Below, piece by piece: positions 6,376 to 10,468 of a DNA stretch of 10,468 nucleotides. Each line of letters opens with the position of its first letter. The first letter of the stretch is position 1. Made by a program: the position numbers and the translations under genes. The notes under the pieces are model-generated. The model did not search any database. It worked only from the letters and a program-made list of their open reading frames with translations, and had not been told where the DNA came from. Source of the DNA: RGIG5612 sp964528825 (GTDB taxonomy: Bacteria > Bacillota > Clostridia > Lachnospirales > Lachnospiraceae); the NCBI GenBank assembly GCA_964528825.1, contig CAZGVB010000042.1, forward strand, positions 1 through 10,468, read 5' to 3'.

Positions 6376-6551
6376 TTATATATCATCTTATGCTGCGGCT
6401 TGTCATGCATTTTTCATTGCTGTCCCGAGCTGCTGAGGGCTTGCCGGGTGTCTTTTCGTTGCTGTTCTAAAATACTGAGAGACTTATCAGGCGTCTTTTC
6501 GTCGCTTTTCCAAGAACTCTTAAAATCATTGCGGCCTTTTGATTTTACTTA
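6376..6551. other. Spacer between CinA-type and phosphopantetheinyl transferase genes
   Basis: No gene is seen. Most of the spacer is occupied by 43-base degenerate direct repeats described separately, with a 22-base non-repeat insert (6526-6547) before the copy that overlaps the CinA-type gene end. No U-tract terminator is visible, so read-through into the transferase gene is possible. Confidence 0.5.
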
Positions 6552-6590
6552 TCAGGCGTCTTTTCGCCGCTGCCGCAAGATACTGAGTAA
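6440..6590. repeat. Degenerate 43-bp direct repeats at the 3' end of the CinA-type gene
   Basis: Three copies are visible at 6440-6482, 6483-6525 and 6548-6590. Each begins CTTRYCRGGYGTCTTTTCG; copies one and three share the longer tail with ATACTGAG, and the middle copy diverges in its second half. The first two are directly abutting (exact 43-base spacing), with 22 extra bases before the third. The third copy carries the last 13 codons and stop codon of the CinA-type gene, so the other two look like duplicated and decayed pieces of that gene's 3' end. Confidence 0.75.
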
Positions 6591-7061
6591 CTCATCTGCT
6601 GCACACTCTGCCACTGTCATTTTCGCGGCATGTCTATCCTTCTCACAGAGCTTTTCTATGTGAAAATCATATACCTTGTCATAGATAATTGAAAAATAGA
6701 TCTCACCCGGGACGCTGTCTTCATTTGCGGGGTCGACATTTGCAAAGCTGCCGGTAATGCCTATGCCTATATCCGCGTTAAAGGCCTTGATGCATGCCCT
6801 TGCCATGGCACGGGCGGTCTGCTGCGAATATACTCCGTAGGTATTTATTACCTCCTGCGGCACGCCGCACATGAGCTTGGCGACATTGCTGTATGTGACA
6901 TATGCTCCCTTTATGACAGCCGAGGCTCCCTCAGTATCTGCAAGAAGGGATATGATCAATCCGGCTGTACAGCTCTCCATGGTCGTGATCTGAATATTTT
7001 CACGTATCAGCGTCTCTGTTATTCTTTTGTATTTTTCTCTACATGAGATATCGTCTCTCAT
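6552..7061 (-). CDS. CinA C-terminal domain family protein (nicotinamide-nucleotide amidohydrolase type)
   Basis: A 169-residue stand-alone CinA C-terminal domain. The family deamidates nicotinamide mononucleotide in pyridine nucleotide salvage. Landmarks are TMESCTAGL (27-35, nucleophile probably Ser30), GAYVTYSNVAKLMCGV (52-67), the YSQQTARAMA helix (78-87) and GITGSFANVDPAN followed by VPGEIYF (101-123). Ala33 and the SFANVD stretch differ from the ESCTGG and GIAGPGG forms of the best-known enzymes; the variant looks like a clostridial subgroup, but this is from memory. There is no N-terminal CinA domain. The ATG at 7061 follows AGGAAG by about 8 bases. The terminator and repeat region upstream separate it from the ABC operon, so it should have its own promoter, part of which may fall in the gap. 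Confidence 0.88.
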   Translation of the reverse strand: MRDDISCREKYKRITETLIRENIQITTMESCTAGLIISLLADTEGASAVIKGAYVTYSNVAKLMCGVPQEVINTYGVYSQQTARAMARACIKAFNADIGIGITGSFANVDPANEDSVPGEIYFSIIYDKVYDFHIEKLCEKDRHAAKMTVAECAADELLSILRQRRKDA

Positions 7062-7142
7062 CTGTTCTTCCTATTACCGAACGCTTTTCTTTTGCAGTTC
7101 GCTTCACTTGATATCGGTATGATCGCATCAAGCCGCATTGCC

Positions 7143-7302
7143 CTTATAGGTATTGATTTTATAAGTATTGATNNNNNNNNNNNNNNNNNNNNNNNNNNNN
7201 NNNNNNNNNNNNNNNNNNNNNNNNNNNNNNNNNNNNNNNNNNNNNNNNNNNNNNNNNNNNNNNNNNNNNNNNTTTTATAGGCATTATCTTATAGAAATTG
7301 CA
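7143..7302. repeat. 15-bp tandem repeat interrupted by a 100-N gap
   Basis: Two near-identical 15-base units, CTTATAGGTATTGAT (7143-7157) and TTTATAAGTATTGAT (7158-7172), run into the gap at 7173-7272. Two more decayed units, beginning TTTATAGGCATTAT (7274) and CTTATAGAAATTGCAT (7287), follow it. The flanks are not identical, so this gap, unlike the first, probably hides unassembled repeat copies of unknown number. The array lies between the ABC operon terminator and the CinA-type gene. Confidence 0.65.
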
Positions 7303-7311
7303 TTTATGATC

Positions 7312-7359
7312 AAAAAATAAAACGCCGCCTGCAGGCCATACCCGGCCTGCAAACGGCGT
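7312..7359 (-). terminator. Rho-independent terminator of the ABC transporter operon
   Basis: In the minus-strand transcript, a 16-base stem is formed by bases 7359-7344 and 7337-7322. It consists of ACGCCG, two U-G pairs and TGCAGGCC, closed by a 6-base loop. A TTTTATTTTTT-like tract (7321-7312) follows directly. The stem begins only a few bases beyond the ATPase stop codon. This is a textbook strong terminator. Confidence 0.93.
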
Positions 7360-7366
7360 GATACAC

Positions 7367-8167
7367 TCACCCAAGTATCATTCTGTCATTTGCAAATTCT
7401 TCGCCGTCCGCGGCTACAGAGAACTTCTCAAGAAGATCCTCTACAGTGAGCTTCTTCTTCTCTTCTCCAGAAATATCAAGGATCACCCTGCCGTCCTTCA
7501 TCATGACCAGCCTGTTCCCGTGAACTATGGCATCCTTCATATTGTGAGTGACCATAAGCGCAGTGAGATGCTGTTCGTCTATAATCTGTTCCGTGGCCTC
7601 AAGCACCTTCGCGGCTGTCTTGGGATCGAGTGCCGCTGTATGCTCGTCAAGCAGGAGTATCTTCGGTCTCTTTACTGTGGCCATAAGAAGCGTAAGTGCC
7701 TGGCGCTGACCGCCTGAGAGCGTGCCAACCTTTGCACTCATACGGTCCTCAAGTCCGAGATTGAGGCCGGCGAGAAGCTCGCGATAATGCTCCCTCTCTT
7801 TTCTTTTGATACCGCGTCTGAATATCACACGCGGCTGACCTCTTCTGTATGCCAATGCGAGATTTTCATCTATGCCCATAGTGGCGGCTGTCCCTGTCAT
7901 GGGATCTTGAAATACTCTTCCGAGCATTAGTGCCCTCTTATGCTCAGGATATGCGGTAACGTCCTTTCCGTCAATAATGATCTGACCGTCATCAACAGGC
8001 CAGACACCGGCGATAGCATTGAGCATGGTCGACTTGCCTGCTCCGTTGCTGCCTATGACCGTAACAAAATCTCCCTCATCGAGATGAAGATTCACGCCGC
8101 ACAGAGCCTGTTTTTCATTTACCGTGCCAAGATTGAATGTCTTGTGTATATTGATAAGATCAAGCAT
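7367..8167 (-). CDS. ABC transporter ATP-binding protein (COG1101 type)
   Basis: A 266-residue ATPase that energises the adjacent permease. All nucleotide-binding motifs are intact: Walker A GSNGAGKST (39-47), Q-loop Gln87 in VFQDPMTGTAATM, signature LSGGQRQALTL (150-160), Walker B ILLLDEHTAALDPK (170-183) and H-loop His208 in MVTHNM. The VFQDPMTGTA and LLDEHTAALDP variants fit the COG1101 branch paired with COG4120 permeases and COG2984 binding proteins. The ATG at 8167 follows GGGAGG by about 8 bases and overlaps the permease stop by 8 bases, indicating translational coupling. Some relatives carry aromatic amino acids (the TrpXYZ type); the substrate here is inferred only from that kinship. 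Confidence 0.95.
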   Translation of the reverse strand: MLDLINIHKTFNLGTVNEKQALCGVNLHLDEGDFVTVIGSNGAGKSTMLNAIAGVWPVDDGQIIIDGKDVTAYPEHKRALMLGRVFQDPMTGTAATMGIDENLALAYRRGQPRVIFRRGIKRKEREHYRELLAGLNLGLEDRMSAKVGTLSGGQRQALTLLMATVKRPKILLLDEHTAALDPKTAAKVLEATEQIIDEQHLTALMVTHNMKDAIVHGNRLVMMKDGRVILDISGEEKKKLTVEDLLEKFSVAADGEEFANDRMILG

Positions 8168-9138
8168 TGCCGCTGCCTCCCTTCTGAGCGTTTCTGCCCG
8201 CTTTTTTGAATGAGGATATCCTGCGGCTTCTGATATATGGCACAGCAAGGAATATAGCAACTATCGTTGCCTGCAAAAGCTTGAGGAAGTTGGAATCCAG
8301 CTTGAACCAGAGCACGATTATGATAAAGATATAATACAAAATGCCGCCTATAACGATAAAGCCGAGTCTGATCCAGAAGTTGATATGCTTCTTGAGTATA
8401 GCCTCTCCCAGTACCTCACCTATGATTACCGCGGCAAGACCTATTACTATGGCTCCGCGTCCCATATTGATATCCGAAAAGCCCTGATATTGGGCCATCA
8501 GACCTCCCGAGAAAGCAACAATGGCATTTGACAGAGCAAGCCCGATCACCTTCATGAGCTTNNNNNNNNNNCTTGATATTGATGCCCTGCGCCTTTGCCA
8601 TGGCATTATTGCAGCCTGTGGCTCTGAATGCGCATCCGAGCTCGGTGCCGAAGAATCTGTAGAGAAGAGCGATGATGACCGCGGCTATGATGCCCACGAT
8701 CAATATCGCACTCGCGACATGTCTCGATGATATGATCAGATTGTATTTGTCAACGCTTATCGCCTGGTTCGCCTTCATGCCCATTATGGCAAGGTTTATG
8801 GAATACATGGCAAATTGCGTAAGTATTCCCGCAAGTATCGCCGGGATACCCAAAAGCGTATGCAGAAGTCCCGTGATCGTACCCGCGGCAAGTCCGCATA
8901 TAAATGCTATGATCATAGCGATCCACGACGGTACGCCCGCGATTATCAGCATTACCGTCACTGCCGCTCCTGTAGTAAACGTACCGTCTACGGAAAGGTC
9001 GGCGATGCCGAGTATCCTGAATGTTATATAGACTCCTATGGCCATAATGCCCCAGATAAGTCCCTGCGCTATTCCTGCCGGTATATTGCCGAGCAGATTA
9101 AGCGGATTGAGAGACGCGAAATAATTCGCAATTGCCAT
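8160..9138 (-). CDS. ABC transporter permease (COG4120 type), split by a 10-N gap
   Basis: A hydrophobic permease with about eight or nine membrane segments. Family landmarks are GIAQGLIWGIMAIGVYITFRIL, DLSVDGTFTTGAA, GLLHTLLGIPAILAGILTQ, AMAKAQGINIK before the gap, and LMKVIGLALSN, AQYQGFSDINMGRGAIVIGLAAVIIGE after it. The 10 Ns (8562-8571) shift the frame as deposited, but the codon before the gap and the first codon after it are both AAG. Merging them gives GINIKLMKVIG in one frame, with the same spacing as in relatives, and an intact protein of about 321 residues. The ATG at 9138 follows AGGGGGAG closely and is preferred to an upstream in-frame start. The gene lies between its binding protein and ATPase. 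Confidence 0.92.
8562..8571. other. 10-N gap, probably a false spacer between overlapping contigs
   Basis: The Ns interrupt the permease in a conserved loop. If the flanking AAG triplets are one and the same base triplet, no bases are missing and the reading frame is continuous. Treat the apparent frameshift as an assembly feature, not a mutation. Confidence 0.75.
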
Positions 9139-9175
9139 TTTTACTCCCCCTGCAAATGTCTTAGAAGAAACCACA

Positions 9176-9199
9176 AGGGTGTCACAGCTATGACACCCT
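9176..9199 (-). terminator. Hairpin between substrate-binding protein and permease genes
   Basis: AGGGTGTCA (9176-9184) pairs perfectly with TGACACCCT (9191-9199) around a 6-base loop. The hairpin lies about 40 bases past the binding-protein stop and 38 bases before the permease start. The following minus-strand bases TTGTGGTTTCTT are only moderately T-rich. It is probably a partial terminator or mRNA-stabilising hairpin that lets the binding protein be made in excess of the membrane parts, as is common in ABC operons. Confidence 0.6.
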
Positions 9200-9237
9200 G
9201 AAATATAATTTATTTGCCTTATACCCGATGGCAGACA

Positions 9238-10468
9238 TTATTCGCCGATCGCCACGTAGTCATCCGGAATATCTATTCCCAATGTTTCTGCTATATCGGC
9301 ATTGTATTCCTTTGTAACGCTAGGTGCGAAACGTATCTCCATTGAAGAGATATCTGCGCCCTCTACAAGCACCTCGTATGCCATCTCGCCTGTCTCATAT
9401 CCGAGATCGTAATAGCTGATGCAAAGTGTAGCCACTCCGCAGCCTGCAGCCGTTCCTTCATCTCCTGTGACTACAGGAACCTTTGCAGGTATAACGACAT
9501 TTGCGATAGCTTCTGTGCATGATGCTGCTGTATTGTCTGTAGGAATATAGATAACATCACATTCATCACAGACGGTCTGTGTTACCGATGCCACATCATT
9601 CGTATCCGCGAATGTATATGTCTTTACGGAATATCCGAGATCCTCCAGATAAGGTGTGATAACGTCAGATTGATATTTTGAGTTCGGTTCTGCCGAGCAA
9701 AACATTATTCCTACCGTCTTCGCATCCGGGAAGAGCTCCTTGATGATATCTGCCTGCTCATCAAGAGGTGCAAGATCCGATGTTCCGGAAATATTGATGC
9801 CGCTGGCTCCTGTCCAATCTGCAGCATCCACATCAAGCGCTGTGGCATAATCCGTTATGCTGGTACCGAGGATCGGAATGGTTGATGTTGCCGCAGCAGC
9901 TGCCTGAAGAGGAGCTGTAGCATTGGCAAGTATAAGATCTACTTTGTTTGTATTGAATGATGTAACGATGGTCGAGCAGGTAGCCGCTTCTCCTGCGGCA
10001 TTCTGTACATCAAAGGTCACGCTGTCGCCGAGCTTTTCCTTGAGAGCATCCTGAAAGCCTTCTGTTGCTGCATCAAGAGCTGCATGCTGAACCAGCTGGC
10101 ATATACCGATCGTATATGTGGTGCCTTCTGCCTGACTGCCGTCTGTAGCTTCCGTGTCTGATGAGCCGCTGCCTGAGCTGCCTGATGAGCTTCCCGAATA
10201 GGTACTTTCCATGAAGGTGCCCTTCACCATGCTTTCAAGCCCCTCAGCCGTATGCACAGATGAGTTGTACTTATGGTCCAGGAACTGGAATACATACACA
10301 GAATCAAGGAAGTTCCTGGGATCCATGTAATAACGTATGATATCCTCGCTCGCCGCGACCCAGGCGCTTCCGTCAAAGCCCGGCCATGTGCCCGTGCCCC
10401 AGTCGTAAGCTCCGTCTTCCGTAGACTTCCACGATGACTTGCTTGAGGTGTAGACGAGGTTTCGTCCT
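9238..10468 (-). CDS. ABC substrate-binding protein (COG2984/PF04392 type) with glucosaminidase-like N-terminal segment, 5' end missing
   Basis: The frame is open to the window edge and gives about 409 residues. The last ~295 (from about 10119 down) are a complete ABC_sub_bind protein: TIGICQLVQHAALDAATEGF, VDLILANATAPLQAAAAAT, IPILGTSITDYA, VGIMFCSAEPNSKYQSDV, CDVIYIPTDN and DLGYETGEMAYEVL. This type is usually a lipoprotein whose lipid-bearing Cys precedes a Ser/Gly linker. Here the linker (about 10209-10122, GSSSGSSGSGSS) is present but no lipobox. Instead it is preceded by SWKSTEDGAYDWGTGTWPGF and DGSAWVAASEDIIRYYMDPR-NFLDSVYVFQFLDHKY, then GLESMVKGTFM. These resemble the region just before the catalytic part of clostridial N-acetylglucosaminidases. 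The catalytic half of such an enzyme is absent. It may be a real fusion or a chimeric join. Confidence 0.85.
   Translation of the reverse strand, partial: GRNLVYTSSKSSWKSTEDGAYDWGTGTWPGFDGSAWVAASEDIIRYYMDPRNFLDSVYVFQFLDHKYNSSVHTAEGLESMVKGTFMESTYSGSSSGSSGSGSSDTEATDGSQAEGTTYTIGICQLVQHAALDAATEGFQDALKEKLGDSVTFDVQNAAGEAATCSTIVTSFNTNKVDLILANATAPLQAAAAATSTIPILGTSITDYATALDVDAADWTGASGINISGTSDLAPLDEQADIIKELFPDAKTVGIMFCSAEPNSKYQSDVITPYLEDLGYSVKTYTFADTNDVASVTQTVCDECDVIYIPTDNTAASCTEAIANVVIPAKVPVVTGDEGTAAGCGVATLCISYYDLGYETGEMAYEVLVEGADISSMEIRFAPSVTKEYNADIAETLGIDIPDDYVAIGE

Noticed and set aside
6440..6590. CRISPR-like array
   Set aside because: Only three degenerate copies; two abut with no spacer, one contains coding sequence and a stop codon, and no cas genes are present.
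7092..7374. Reading frames running through the second N gap
   Set aside because: They consist largely of unknown residues and repeat sequence and have no support.
8416..8606. Frameshifted or split permease pseudogene
   Set aside because: The frame change is created by the 10-N filler; merging the shared AAG restores one frame.

Overview
The window looks like a metagenomic scaffold from an anaerobic, low-to-mid-GC Firmicute, most likely a Lachnospiraceae or other Clostridia member. The grounds are the strong AGGAGG-type ribosome sites, the COG2984/COG4120/COG1101 amino-acid-type ABC system, the FlK-like thioesterase, the clostridial-type CinA variant and a YczE-like/cytidylate-kinase-like fusion. 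All convincing genes lie on the minus strand, so the biological order runs from high to low coordinates. Three N runs interrupt the sequence (5029-5128, 7173-7272, 8562-8571). The first and third appear to be scaffolding artefacts: the flanks of the first are identical for 55 bp, and the third rejoins one reading frame exactly if a shared AAG codon is merged.

Right to left: an ABC transporter operon comes first. Its substrate-binding protein runs off the right edge and carries an unexpected glucosaminidase-like N-terminal segment. A hairpin follows, then an intact permease overlapping the ATPase, then a strong rho-independent terminator (7312-7359). Next is a run of single-function genes: a stand-alone CinA/PncC-type amidohydrolase, an Sfp-type phosphopantetheinyl transferase, a FlK-like hotdog thioesterase, an auxin-efflux-carrier (AEC) family transporter, and a fusion of a YczE-like membrane domain to a cytidylate-kinase-like domain with an unusual P-loop. 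Three gene-flanking spacers in this stretch hold degenerate tandem repeats with different periods (43, 21 and 15 bp), two of which include the stop codon of the gene before them.

The left 2.4 kb is different. A relic-bearing spacer (2027-2385) with a possible IS21 IstA fragment separates the main block from a visibly GC-richer MocR-type regulator with a 13-bp-arm palindrome over its 5' end. Beyond that are an internal fragment of an IS110-family transposase and the first ~40 codons of a short-chain dehydrogenase. The scaffold's left end is a perfect 42-bp fold-back inside that gene, almost certainly an assembly or library artefact.

I do not see a convincing new defence, mobile or RNA system. 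The points most worth a second look are the glucosaminidase-like/substrate-binding protein fusion, the altered P-loop in the membrane kinase-like fusion, the tandem repeats at stop codons, and the assembly joins that decide how much of this can be trusted.
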